64,000 nucleotides of DNA from JAQBQB01 sp963846925 (GTDB taxonomy: Bacteria; Gemmatimonadota; Gemmatimonadetes; Gemmatimonadales; Gemmatimonadaceae), in assembly GCA_963846925.1 (NCBI GenBank), contig CAWJXW010000020.1:248001-312000 (forward strand), read 5' to 3'. Position 1 is the first letter of the stretch; each line of letters opens with the position of its first letter. Shown here one piece after another: positions 34,685-43,284 of the stretch. Both the position numbers and the translations under genes were made by a program. The notes under the pieces were generated by a model that did not search any database, had not been told where the DNA came from, and was given only the letters and a program-made list of their open reading frames with translations.

Positions 34685-35407
34685 CAAAGGGTTCACGACC
34701 ACCGGCGTCGCCACCAGATATGGCGACAGCGCAAACATCTTGTCGATCGCGGTCGTGATCGTGAGCGTCGTGATCGATCCATTCAGCAAGCCGGTGGCAA
34801 CGCCGGCCCAGGCCGCCTGGATGGTCTCGTTGGCCTGGTCGATGCTCGACGTCGGCACGATCGTGACGATCAGCGTGCCACGGTCAAACGCGGTCACGCC
34901 GGTCACCGGAGCCCACGGGAAAATGATGCCCCACGCCGAGCTGAACCCCGGCGTAAAGAAATTGAAAACAGGCGAGAATCCCCAGAAGTTGAACCACGGG
35001 AAGGTGACGAATGCGGCCGAGTTGTCGGTGGCCGTCGCACCGACGAGCACGACGAAATCGGGTGTGACGCCCGGGGTGTTGCTGACGTCCGTGTACCCGC
35101 GCGCGAGCAGGTCCGCGCGGACCTGGTTCAGCGCCACGGCGTCGAACTGGCCGGTGATCGGCAGCGGCGTCCCGGTGATGGGAACGAGGTGCGCGACCGT
35201 GTCCGGCATGGCGAACGTATGGAGCGTCGTGAAGTTGAAATTGGAATCCTTGAACGTCGTCACGATCCCCGATGATATCACCCCCACCAGGTTGCCGTTG
35301 TCGCTGCAGCCGATGCCCGCCAGCACGGCGACACCGCTCAGGAGACCGAGTGTTCGCCGGAGGCCAAATGCGCGGCGACGCGTCCCCCCCTTGATGCTTC
35401 TGACCAT
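34676..35407 (-). CDS. DUF4136 lipoprotein
   Basis: A 243-residue lipoprotein. The signal LRRTLGLLSGVAVLAGIGC has its lipid cysteine near residue 34. The mature part shows the DUF4136 pattern: TTLHTFAMPDTVAHL, DAVALNQVRADLLARGYTDV, TPDFVVLVGATATD and GTLIVTIVPTSSIDQANETI followed by QAAWAGVATGL. In this group the proteins sit on the periplasmic side of a membrane and have no known catalytic role. ATG 35407 has GGAGGAG. The stop lies inside an octamer repeat array, so the C-terminus (VVNPLYR) may have been shaped by it. Confidence 0.85.
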   Translation of the reverse strand: MVRSIKGGTRRRAFGLRRTLGLLSGVAVLAGIGCSDNGNLVGVISSGIVTTFKDSNFNFTTLHTFAMPDTVAHLVPITGTPLPITGQFDAVALNQVRADLLARGYTDVSNTPGVTPDFVVLVGATATDNSAAFVTFPWFNFWGFSPVFNFFTPGFSSAWGIIFPWAPVTGVTAFDRGTLIVTIVPTSSIDQANETIQAAWAGVATGLLNGSITTLTITTAIDKMFALSPYLVATPVVVNPLYR

Positions 35408-35513
35408 GTGCTCCTCCAAAGGTGCTGTCGTGGTTGACTCGCGGCACGCGCCGCACATCCACTTTGGCGGTAGGGCGCTCGGCGGCGTATTGGCTGTTGG
35501 CCCGTCGTCCTTG

Positions 35514-35568
35514 GTCCAATGCGGTGCGCTGTCGCCCGCGTGTGGCAGGCATTGGACTAAAGTCCACT
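35514..35568. promoter_or_regulatory. ATTGG-type dyad J between DUF4136 and MASE1 kinase genes
   Basis: GTCCAATGC (35514-35522) and GCATTGGAC (35549-35557) are exact complements, 26 nt apart. The second arm starts a tighter dyad, CATTGGACTAAAGTCCACTG, in which eight of nine positions pair. The site sits about 70-125 nt before the MASE1 kinase start. Confidence 0.6.
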
Positions 35569-35638
35569 GTGGGATGCCGCCCCGGTCGCGCACGCTACAC
35601 GCCGATTTGGTGCCGGCGGATACGATGCATTCCACCCG

Positions 35639-38245
35639 ATGGCGGGAGACACCAACACCGTGACGCGCGAGCGCTCGCGGCAGCTTGCGTTGATGGCGCT
35701 CGCCACCGGCGTGGCGTACTACGCCGCGGCCAGAGTCGGCCTCGCGCTCACGCCGAGTTCGCAGGCCGTGTCGACCCTCTGGCCGCCGAACGCCGTCCTG
35801 CTCGGCGCCCTGCTGCTCGCGCCGCTCGAGTGGTGGCTCGCGCTCATCCTCGCGACCTTCCCCGCGCACCTCATCGCCGAGGTCCAGGCCGGCGTGCCCC
35901 TGGGCATGGTGTTGTCATGGTACGTGAGCAACTGCGCCGAGGCGTTCATCGGCGCCGCATGCATCCGGTATTTGATCCGGCGGCCGGTCCGCTTCGACAG
36001 CTTCAAGCGCGTCGCGATCTTCGTCGGGTTCGGCGCCTTCCTCGCCCCGTTCCTCACCTCGTTCCTCGACGTCGGATTCGTCCGGCTGAACGACTGGCAC
36101 AGCAGCGCGGCGGACTACTGGACGCTGTGGCGCGGGCGGTTCTTCTCGAACGCGCTCGCCATTCTGACGCTCGTCCCGGCCATCGTGCCGTGGGACGTCC
36201 AGACATTGAAGGCGATTCGCGCGACGCGAGGGCCTCGGCTCGCCGAGGGGGCTCTTCTCGGAGTGGGGCTACTCCTTGTGTGCACGCTGGTCGTGTGGCG
36301 GGAGCCGGTCCTGCCGCTCACCGCCCACATTCTCCTGTTCGTGCCGTTGCCGTTTCTGCTCTGGGCCGCGGTTCGCTTCGGACCCGGCGGCGCAGGTGCG
36401 TGTCTGTTGACCTTCTCCGTGTTGACGATCTGGGGCGTCGTTCACGGCGAGGGTCCGTTCGTCGGCCCGGCCGAAGCCGACGTCCTGTCCATCCAGCTGT
36501 ATCTCATCGTCACCTACATCCCGATCATGGTGCTGTCCGCGGTCATTCGGGAGCGGACGCACGCGGAGTCGCTGGCGCGCCGCAACGAGGAGCGGCTCAA
36601 CCTCGTGCTCGACGCCGCGCAGATGGGCACGTGGGACCTCGACATCTCGAGCGGACGCACGACACTGTGCGGACGCTCGCGCGAGATCTTCGGGCTCGCC
36701 GACGCGCCGTGCGAGATCGGATGGTCCACGTTCGCCGACTCGCTTGGCGACGCGGACCGCGACCGCGTCGAAGCCGCGACGACTCGCGCCATCCAGCACG
36801 ACGAGCCTTACGAGGTTGAGGTGCAAGTCGGCGCACCGGATTCCCCCACGCGCTGGGTACTCAGTAAAGGAAGCGTGGTGCGCGACCCTCACGGACGTCC
36901 ACTGCGCATGCTCGGCATTCACGTGGACATCACCGAGCGGAAGCAGGCCGAGGCCGCGCTCCGCGAGGAGGCCGCGCTCCGTGCGCTCCGCGAAGAGCTC
37001 GAACAGCGTGTGGCGGAGCGCACCGCCGAGCTGTCGCTCATCAACCGCGTGCTGCTCGAGGAGATCGACGTGCGCGAACGCATCGGCCGGGCGCTCCGCG
37101 CATCGGAGGAGCGTTTCGCCAAGGCATTCCGCGCCAGCCCCGACGCGATGTCGATCATCCGCCGCGCCGACGCCCGCCTCATCGAGGTCAACGAGCGCTG
37201 GGTCGCGATGTTCGGCTTCTCGCGCGAGGAGGCGATCGGGCAGACGCTGCAGTCGTTGGGGATCAGCCCGCGGGACTCGAATCACCGCGACGGGCTCGGC
37301 CCGCTCTCGTCGCCGCAGGGGTCGGTCCGCGACGCCGAGGTCGAGCTGCACAATCGGCGCGGCGAGGCGCTGTACGCGCTCGTGACCTCGGAGACTGTCG
37401 AGGTCGCGGGCGAGCAGTGCCTCATCGCGATGATCAGGGACGTCACCGAACGCCGCCGCGCCGAGCACGAGGTGGTCGCGCAGCGACGGCAACTCGCCCA
37501 TCTCGGTCGCGTCGCGCTCCTCGGCGAGCTCTCGGGTGCCCTCGCCCACGAGTTGAACCAGCCGCTCGCGGCGATCCTCGCGAACGCGCGCGCCGGGCAA
37601 CGGATGCTGTTCCGAGACGAGTTGGATCGCGTCGAGCTGAGCCGCATTCTCGAGGACATTGCCGCCGACGACCGGCGGGCGGGGAGCGTCATCCACCGCG
37701 TGCGCGCGATGCTGCGGCAGGGCGAGACCGAACCGCAGCGCGTCGTCGCGAACGACCTCATCGCCGAAGTGCTCGACCTCGCGCACAGCGACCTCATTCA
37801 GCGGAGTGTCACGGTCACGACGCGTCTCGATCCATCGCTGCCGTCCGTGGCGGCGGACCGCGTGCAGCTCCAGCAGGTGCTGCTGAACCTCATCGTCAAC
37901 GCGTGCGATGCGATGGGCGACAACGCGCCGACGGATCGCCACATCTGGATCGCGACGGCGAACGAAGGCGCGGCCATTCGTGTGTCCGTGTCCGACTGCG
38001 GCGCCGGGATCACCCGTCATCCCGTCGACTCGGTCTTCGAGGCGTTCATCACGTCGAAAGCGCACGGGCTCGGGCTCGGGCTTTCGATCTGCCGTTCCAT
38101 CGTTGATGGACACGGCGGGCGGATGTGGGCGTCGAACAACGAAGATCGCGGAGCGACCTTCACCTTCCTGTTGCCGCGGACCGAAGTCGCGCTCGAGGTG
38201 CCGCCCGTTTGGAGGACTCCCGAGCTGATGGGAACGGCTCGCTGA
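35639..38245 (+). CDS. MASE1-PAS-PAS hybrid sensor histidine kinase
   Basis: An uninterrupted 868-residue membrane kinase. The MASE1 sensor occupies about 15-310 with eight or more helices and the typical VSTLWPPNAVLLGALLL near 42-58. PAS 1 is about 320-440 (MGTWDLDISSGRTTLCGRSR, VDITERKQAEA). A coiled coil follows (440-490), then PAS 2 (about 495-610). The kinase core has GALAHELNQPLAAILANARA (His near 638), LLNLIVNACDAM, VSDCGAGI and GLGLGLSICRSIVDGHGG. All boxes look active. No response regulator is adjacent; the FixJ-type proteins nearby are candidates. ATG 35639 was chosen as the first good start. Confidence 0.93.
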   Translation: MAGDTNTVTRERSRQLALMALATGVAYYAAARVGLALTPSSQAVSTLWPPNAVLLGALLLAPLEWWLALILATFPAHLIAEVQAGVPLGMVLSWYVSNCAEAFIGAACIRYLIRRPVRFDSFKRVAIFVGFGAFLAPFLTSFLDVGFVRLNDWHSSAADYWTLWRGRFFSNALAILTLVPAIVPWDVQTLKAIRATRGPRLAEGALLGVGLLLVCTLVVWREPVLPLTAHILLFVPLPFLLWAAVRFGPGGAGACLLTFSVLTIWGVVHGEGPFVGPAEADVLSIQLYLIVTYIPIMVLSAVIRERTHAESLARRNEERLNLVLDAAQMGTWDLDISSGRTTLCGRSREIFGLADAPCEIGWSTFADSLGDADRDRVEAATTRAIQHDEPYEVEVQVGAPDSPTRWVLSKGSVVRDPHGRPLRMLGIHVDITERKQAEAALREEAALRALREELEQRVAERTAELSLINRVLLEEIDVRERIGRALRASEERFAKAFRASPDAMSIIRRADARLIEVNERWVAMFGFSREEAIGQTLQSLGISPRDSNHRDGLGPLSSPQGSVRDAEVELHNRRGEALYALVTSETVEVAGEQCLIAMIRDVTERRRAEHEVVAQRRQLAHLGRVALLGELSGALAHELNQPLAAILANARAGQRMLFRDELDRVELSRILEDIAADDRRAGSVIHRVRAMLRQGETEPQRVVANDLIAEVLDLAHSDLIQRSVTVTTRLDPSLPSVAADRVQLQQVLLNLIVNACDAMGDNAPTDRHIWIATANEGAAIRVSVSDCGAGITRHPVDSVFEAFITSKAHGLGLGLSICRSIVDGHGGRMWASNNEDRGATFTFLLPRTEVALEVPPVWRTPELMGTAR

Positions 38246-38374
38246 CGGGCTCGCTGTCGCAAGTCGATCGTCGCCGCCGGGCGACGCTGGACGCTGTATC
38301 AATGTGTTCCATCCGCTCGCCACGTCGAGTGCGCCGCGATACGATCACGGCTCATCCTGCACGAGAGCGGTGCC

Positions 38375-38713
38375 GTGTTCGACTTGGCCAGGACGATCCG
38401 GTTTGCGATTCCCACCGTCGTCGCTCGAGCCCTTCCCGTTTGGGATTTGTCGGCTCGCGCACGGATAGACGGGGAGCTGGAGCCGCGACTCGAGTATTTC
38501 GAGTATCGCTATCCGCGGCATGAGGTCGTGCTCACGTGCGCCGCGCCGATGGCGCACTTCGTTCTTCGCCAGCTCCATACGCTTGCCGATCGCGCCGCGA
38601 TGGAGGACGAAGTGAGCCTCGCGGCGGCGACGACGCTCGCGATCTCGGCCGCACGACAGGCGATCGCGGCACCGCCCGAGGAAGCGCGGGGCCTGTCGCC
38701 GCGCGTTCCCTAG
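38375..38713 (+). CDS. Hypothetical 112-residue protein
   Basis: GTG 38375 opens a 112-residue frame with coding-like base use (G/C third positions). Sequence includes RLEYFEYRYPRHEVVLTCAA and MAHFVLRQLHTLADRAAMED, then Ala-rich helices. No known family, signal peptide or membrane segment is recognised. It stands alone downstream of the MASE1 kinase. It could be a small regulatory protein; nothing in the sequence says so. Confidence 0.45.
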   Translation: MFDLARTIRFAIPTVVARALPVWDLSARARIDGELEPRLEYFEYRYPRHEVVLTCAAPMAHFVLRQLHTLADRAAMEDEVSLAAATTLAISAARQAIAAPPEEARGLSPRVP

Positions 38714-38735
38714 CGCCGATGGGTCCGAACGCGGA

Positions 38736-38767
38736 ATAGCCCGGCAGCGCCTCTCTTCGCCACCGGG
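38736..38767. terminator. Hairpin between hypothetical gene and pilA
   Basis: AGCCCGG (38736-38742) and CCGGGCT (38761-38767) pair around an 18-nt loop that also pairs partly (GGCAGCGCC against GGCGAAGA). It lies between two convergent genes and could end both transcripts. Confidence 0.4.
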
Positions 38768-38807
38768 CTGCTTCCCCGTCGTTCAGTCCTTCAAGACGCG
38801 TTAGCGT

Positions 38808-39194
38808 TTACTGGCAGATCGGCTCGCCTTCAGACGCGCCCGCCACAACCGGGTTCGTCGTGTTGATGCCGACGCCGCACTTGAACGGGCTCGCGATCTG
38901 CGAGTGCGAAACCGTCGCGTACCAGTTGCCCGTGCCCGCCGTGATGGTCGGCGCCGAGACGCTGGTCGTGCTCTGGAACTTCAGGTTACCCACGGTCGAG
39001 GTGTACTGCGAGCTGTCGGCGAAATAGGCCTCTTCAGCCGTCACGAGGTTGCGGAGGTCCGACTTCATCGCCGTGATGTATGCCTTCTGCTTCGTGTTCG
39101 CGAACTTCGGAATCGCGATCGCGGCAAGAATGCCGATGATGACCACGACGATCAGAAGTTCGATGAGGGTAAAGCCTTTGCGCATGTTACGCAT
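38808..39194 (-). CDS. pilA: Type IV pilin (PilA-like)
   Basis: A 128-residue prepilin. The leader MRNMRKG is followed by FTLIELLIVVVIIGILAAIA, with cleavage after Gly and the conserved Glu5 of the mature pilin. The helix continues IPKFANTKQKAYITAMKSDL. The C-terminal head contains two cysteines (FKCGVGINT and EPICQ), probably forming the disulfide D-loop. Pilins polymerise into surface fibres for adhesion, twitching and DNA uptake. No other pilus gene is in the window, so assembly genes must be elsewhere. ATG 39194 has AGGA; ATG 39185 is possible. Confidence 0.92.
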   Translation of the reverse strand: MRNMRKGFTLIELLIVVVIIGILAAIAIPKFANTKQKAYITAMKSDLRNLVTAEEAYFADSSQYTSTVGNLKFQSTTSVSAPTITAGTGNWYATVSHSQIASPFKCGVGINTTNPVVAGASEGEPICQ

Positions 39195-39457
39195 GGGTTC
39201 CTGACTGGATAGAGTGAGTTGGAGCCACTGCCGAGGTTGGCAAGACCAGGGCCCCACTCGATGAAATCACCCAACGCACACGCGCGTCGTGCCTTACGCT
39301 AGTCCACCATAGCAAGGTCCGACCTTTCGGGTCGTGCGAACTGCGAAGTCTCAAGCACTTCGCGTCTCGCTGTGTCGACCCACGGGGGACCCCTCGTCTC
39401 GGATGCCGGCGTGCCAGGCGAATCGTTTTGTCGCAGGAGTCGGCGAATGCGCGACAA

Positions 39458-40354
39458 TCATCCGCACTCGGAGTCGCCGCATGCGTACGGCTTGAAGTCG
39501 CACGGAACGGTGGAACCCGGGGCCGAGCAGGCGCGCGCCCGGGCGATCGCCGCATCAATGCTGCGGAAGCCGATGTCAGGACTCGGCACTTCGACGTGAC
39601 GCCAGTCCCACGAACGGTCGGGCTTTCCAATAATTCTAAACTCGCCGTCGTGATAGGCCGCGACCCACTGGCGAAAGGCGACCCACTGCTGGCGCGTCGC
39701 GGGGCGCTTGAGACGCGCATCGCCGATGATGATGTCGATCGCCCGACCGTACGAATGGAGCGAGGTGAGCGTGTAGGTACGGCGGCCGAGACGCATGAGG
39801 TACGCCTCGCGCACCGGCGACCGAAACGTGGCGACGACGTGGATGTCGAAACCCGCCGCGTGCGCGTCGGAAAGCATCCGCTCGACGTCGCCGCGCACCG
39901 CCGGATCCAACGCGGACGTCGATGTGCTGCCCACGTGCGCCGATTCGGGGAACGCCGCCGGCGGCGTCGACTTCACGCGGCGCTCGGCCTCCTCCCACGA
40001 CTCCCCCACGTGACGCACCGATACGAAACCGATCCGGTACGAATTCACCATGCAGGACGGACACGTCTTGCGCCGCGTGTCGTATTTGAGCACGCCCTCC
40101 TGCGATTGATCGACCAGGTAGAGCCGCGACGGATCCTCGACGCCGTAGATTCGTCGAAGGAGCGCCCGTTCGTCGGGAGTGAACTGCCGCGTGGTGTACT
40201 GAGGAATCTCAGTGGCGGAGTCGGCTTCCCCGAGTGTGCCCGCGGCTTGGTGCGCGTTTTTCGGTGGGGAACTGCGTCCGCAACCGAGCGCGGCGGCAGC
40301 GAGCCAGAGATACACGGCGGCGCGCTGCGGGGACTTCATCAGCGCGGCTCTCAT
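39458..40354 (-). CDS. Peptidase M15-like lipoprotein (D,D-carboxypeptidase/VanY fold)
   Basis: A 298-residue lipoprotein. The signal ends WLAAAALGC (Cys near residue 25). After a linker, SLHSYGRAIDIIIGD (about 197-211) matches the SxHxxGxAxD zinc motif of M15 peptidases, and WDWRHVEVP provides the third ligand His. These enzymes trim peptidoglycan peptides. Extra cysteines (CPSCM near 98, and a Cys-rich end PCDFKPYACGDSECG) are unusual and may form disulfides. The gene is alone. A GTCTTGCG-rich stretch lies downstream and no terminator is obvious. Confidence 0.78.
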   Translation of the reverse strand: MRAALMKSPQRAAVYLWLAAAALGCGRSSPPKNAHQAAGTLGEADSATEIPQYTTRQFTPDERALLRRIYGVEDPSRLYLVDQSQEGVLKYDTRRKTCPSCMVNSYRIGFVSVRHVGESWEEAERRVKSTPPAAFPESAHVGSTSTSALDPAVRGDVERMLSDAHAAGFDIHVVATFRSPVREAYLMRLGRRTYTLTSLHSYGRAIDIIIGDARLKRPATRQQWVAFRQWVAAYHDGEFRIIGKPDRSWDWRHVEVPSPDIGFRSIDAAIARARACSAPGSTVPCDFKPYACGDSECG

Positions 40355-40430
40355 GCCCTGTCATAAGGGCAAGGACGAGGCCCTCACGGCGAGGGTCGAG
40401 GCGCGCGGCGTTCCGCTCGTACTCGCTAAC

Positions 40431-40664
40431 TCAACCGGACAGCTCGGTCGAGGTCGCCTCGTTCACGCCGAGGACGCCCTCGCTCGACGACACGATTGCG
40501 TTGAGATCCGACGGCTCGCCGCGGAGCGTCTGCCCGGCGTCCGGCGCGGGGGTGATTCGACGCGAGAAATCCTCGCTCTTGATCGACAACGCGATTCGAC
40601 GAACACGGGGGAAGCGGTCCGGCACGGCGACACCCATCCGTTGAGGCCGATACTCGTAGGTCAA
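40431..40664 (-). CDS. Possible small protein, 77 residues
   Basis: A weak candidate: a frame of 77 codons from TTG 40664 with G/C-rich third positions, ending GVLGVNEATSTELSG. It lies 73 nt downstream of the kinase-BRCT gene on the same strand. There is no ribosome site, ATG or known family. The rest of the 383 bp between 40355 and 40737 shows no other feature I can support. Confidence 0.25.
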   Translation of the reverse strand: MTYEYRPQRMGVAVPDRFPRVRRIALSIKSEDFSRRITPAPDAGQTLRGEPSDLNAIVSSSEGVLGVNEATSTELSG

Positions 40665-40737
40665 GTTCCGTGCCTCGGCTGTGCTCGGATGGGGACATGC
40701 ACGCGCGCGGCGGCGCCGTGCGCCGACCTGAAAGACG

Positions 40738-41919
40738 TCAGCGCCGCGTCGAGGTTCGCGCCGCGGCGAGCTTCCAGAACTGACCCTCGCCGATCACCGT
40801 CACCTTGTGTCCCTTCGATGCGAGACGGCGGACGTTGATCAGCTTGGAGCCGCCGTCTTTCCCCGCGATCTGCAGCGCGTTCGGCCGCCCGCGGACGAGG
40901 ACGTCGGTGCCCTGCCCCGGCTTCGACTGCACGATCGCGCCGGCGCGCTTCGCGGCGGCGATCGCGTCGCGTCGGGGGCGCTGGAGAAATCCGGTGAACG
41001 ACAGCCGGACGTCTTTGAGACTTTTTATACGACCCAATCGCGGCTCCTTGGGCCGGTGGCGTAGCGCCGCGATCAGTTCGCTCGCGGCTTCGTAGCGCGC
41101 TCCGCGCGAGCCGAGGCAACGGTGGATGACTTCTTTGAGGTGGTCGCTGCACGGCAGGCGGCGCACGTCCTTGCTGTGCATCGCGCTCGTGATGTCGCCG
41201 CGGAGGAGCATCGCCGCGATGAGCCCGACCTGGTACACGTCGTCGCGCCGCTGCCACCGCCGCACGCGTCCCCACGCGATTTCGTTCGGGGCGTGGAAGA
41301 CGTTGAAGGCGTCGGCGGTCACGCCCCGGCGGCTCAGCTGGTGTGTCGCGATCCCGAAGTCGCCGAGCTTGAGCTTCTCACCCGCGCACACGAAGACGTT
41401 GAATGGCGTGAGGTCCCGGTGCAGCGCCTGACCGCGGTGAACAGCATCGAGCGTGCTCAGGACCGCCGCGATCTCACGACGAACGAAGCGTTCCGACTGC
41501 GCGCCGCGTTGGGCGAGCCACGCACCGAGATCGCCGTGCTCCGCGTACTCGAGCGCGAGGCAATACCGAACCTCGTCGCCGTCGGCCTCGGCGAAACGGT
41601 CGAGGACGCGAAGCGCCCGGTCCTCGCGAGCGAGCAGATCGGCGAAGTACGCTTCGCGCAGCCAGCCGGACATTCGGTCGCTGATCTTGATGCAGACCTG
41701 CCCCGGCAGCGCCGGCCCGCCGATCGTGGTGGCGAGGTAGACCTCGCCGAAGCCGCCCTTTCCGATGCGCTTGTCGAGGCGGTACGTGCGTCCTGATTCC
41801 GAGCTGTACGCCGTGCGATGAGAGGCGGCCTCCGGCGCGGCGTCGGAAGGCGCGACGTGCGGCGCCGGCTGCGTCAGTCGGCGGGTAGCGTGGGTCCGGC
41901 GGGTGACGTTGTCTGCCAT
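40738..41919 (-). CDS. Ser/Thr protein kinase fused to a C-terminal BRCT domain
   Basis: 393 residues. The kinase domain is about 48-290: glycine loop IGKGGFGEVYLAT, Lys in VCIKIS, catalytic loop ALHRDLTPFNVFV, and LGDFGIATHQL, all key residues present. After about residue 305 comes VRLSFTGFLQRPRRDAIAAA, then GAIVQSKPGQGTDVLVRGRP and GSKLINVRRLASKGHKVTVI ending GEGQFWKL. This has the order of a BRCT domain as in NAD-dependent DNA ligase. BRCT domains bind DNA ends or phosphoproteins. There is no membrane helix, so it is cytoplasmic. ATG 41919 is preferred over the longer frame. Confidence 0.82.
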   Translation of the reverse strand: MADNVTRRTHATRRLTQPAPHVAPSDAAPEAASHRTAYSSESGRTYRLDKRIGKGGFGEVYLATTIGGPALPGQVCIKISDRMSGWLREAYFADLLAREDRALRVLDRFAEADGDEVRYCLALEYAEHGDLGAWLAQRGAQSERFVRREIAAVLSTLDAVHRGQALHRDLTPFNVFVCAGEKLKLGDFGIATHQLSRRGVTADAFNVFHAPNEIAWGRVRRWQRRDDVYQVGLIAAMLLRGDITSAMHSKDVRRLPCSDHLKEVIHRCLGSRGARYEAASELIAALRHRPKEPRLGRIKSLKDVRLSFTGFLQRPRRDAIAAAKRAGAIVQSKPGQGTDVLVRGRPNALQIAGKDGGSKLINVRRLASKGHKVTVIGEGQFWKLAAARTSTRR

Positions 41920-41974
41920 ACGCGGTCGAACGAAATGTACCGCGCGCGCGCGCGCAACCCGAGGCGATCCGCGG

Positions 41975-42853
41975 TCAGCATCCATCCTGGCGAAGCCACG
42001 GCTCGTCGAGCGTCGCGGGCTTTACAGTCGCGAGGTGGCGGCGCCATGCGGACCATACGGTATGCGTCTCGGAACCGAGCGGATTCGCGGGCGTGACTCC
42101 AAGCGCCTCGCCCCGCCACAGCGCCCGAACCGCGGCCGTGCGCTCACGATGCTGGAAAAAGTCGACGAGGCTCGCCGCGGTGTAGTAGGCGGGCAGTTCC
42201 GGCAACGTGTCGAACGCGGCACTGGCCAGCCGCGTGAGCGATGCGGCGTCATCTCCCCCGCCGCGCGCATAGCCGGCGGCGATCGCGTCGATCGCGTGGC
42301 CCTGACACGTCCCCGTCGCGCGCGTGGCCAGGCCTTCGTCCAGCCACGATCCGCTTCGGCGACGCCCCCATCGATGCGCGACGTAGGTATGCGTCAGCAT
42401 GTGGCGGTAGAACGCACGGTAGCCGTCGCCGGCCACGAGGACCGCGGTCAGCTCGCTCGGATAGCCATTGCCGGTCACCGGGTCGCCGATCAGACGTCGC
42501 ATGTCGTCGCGCGTCTCGACGAGGAACAGTTCGACCGGCTCTTCGCCGTCGATGTCGGACTCGTCGATGAGCGCCAGGACGATGCGCCGGGCGTTCTCGA
42601 CGGAGTCGGCGATCACATCGATGCGCGCCGGGTTCATCCCGGTGGCGAGATGGATTCGAAAGTGCGTCGTCGCGAACGACCGCCAGGTGAAGTCGTGCGC
42701 CGAGAGCAGCGCTTCCGCGATCGCGCCGGTAGTCTCGACCGCGCTCGACGGAATCGGCCGCGGCCGCTCGCGTGCCGGGTGATGGCACGCGGCGGCGGCC
42801 AGGAGCGTGAACCACATCGTCGCGCGCATAGGTGTGCGTACCAATGCGCGCAT
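41975..42853 (-). CDS. Peptidase MA-like (gluzincin-fold) lipoprotein, catalytic Glu replaced
   Basis: A 292-residue lipoprotein with lipobox WFTLLAAAAC (Cys near 23). The region FYRHMLTHTYVAHRWG followed by SGSWLDEGLATRATG matches the HExxH...WLxEGLA layout of the peptidase MA group. The motif reads HMLTH, so the catalytic Glu is Met while both His and the distal Glu remain. It may have lost activity and kept a binding role, or have a base error at that codon. Its start faces the YciI gene. The start could also be Met 42829. Confidence 0.7.
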   Translation of the reverse strand: MRALVRTPMRATMWFTLLAAAACHHPARERPRPIPSSAVETTGAIAEALLSAHDFTWRSFATTHFRIHLATGMNPARIDVIADSVENARRIVLALIDESDIDGEEPVELFLVETRDDMRRLIGDPVTGNGYPSELTAVLVAGDGYRAFYRHMLTHTYVAHRWGRRRSGSWLDEGLATRATGTCQGHAIDAIAAGYARGGGDDAASLTRLASAAFDTLPELPAYYTAASLVDFFQHRERTAAVRALWRGEALGVTPANPLGSETHTVWSAWRRHLATVKPATLDEPWLRQDGC

Positions 42854-42926
42854 GGATCATGACGCGTTCCCACTTCGCCGAACCCGGCCGCTGGCGGCCG
42901 ACACTCGGCCGGACGCAATTTCACGC

Positions 42927-43202
42927 ATGAAATTCGTCCTGTTCTATGAGGCGGCGCCCGACTTTCGCTCGAAGGTTCTGCTGCACATCGAAGCGCATCG
43001 CGCGCTCTGGCGCTCATTTTCAGCCGACGGCCGCCTGCTGATGATCGGCCCGTTCGCCGACGAGCCGGCGGGCGGCGCGATGGGAGTGTTCACCAGCCGC
43101 GGCGCCGCTGAAGACTTCGTGGCCCACGATCCTTTCGTCACGAGCGGTCTCGTCGCCAAGTGGACCGTCCGCGAGTGGATGGAAGCGCTGGTTCCGGAGT
43201 GA
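42927..43202 (+). CDS. YciI-family protein
   Basis: 91 residues with the YciI (YCII-related) layout. It starts KFVLFYEAAPDFRSKVLLHI, has HRALWRSFSADGRLLMIGPF in the core and ends AAEDFVAHDPFVTSGLVAKW, TVREW. The family has a dimeric ferredoxin-like fold; the His/Asp pair in the HDPF segment is the proposed active site, but the reaction is unknown in most members. ATG 42927 is the natural start; the longer open frame upstream has no family similarity. Confidence 0.85.
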   Translation: MKFVLFYEAAPDFRSKVLLHIEAHRALWRSFSADGRLLMIGPFADEPAGGAMGVFTSRGAAEDFVAHDPFVTSGLVAKWTVREWMEALVPE

Positions 43203-43284
43203 CCAACAACCGCGTTCTGCTTGCCGCGCTGGCGATCGGGGTCGGCTCGCGCACGCCGCGCATCGTCTTTCGCAAAGGATCACG

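Noticed and set aside
39195..39457. A sigma-54 promoter in front of pilA
   Set aside because: Many pilA genes use one, but I could not find a TGGCAC-N5-TTGC match on the minus strand upstream of 39194.
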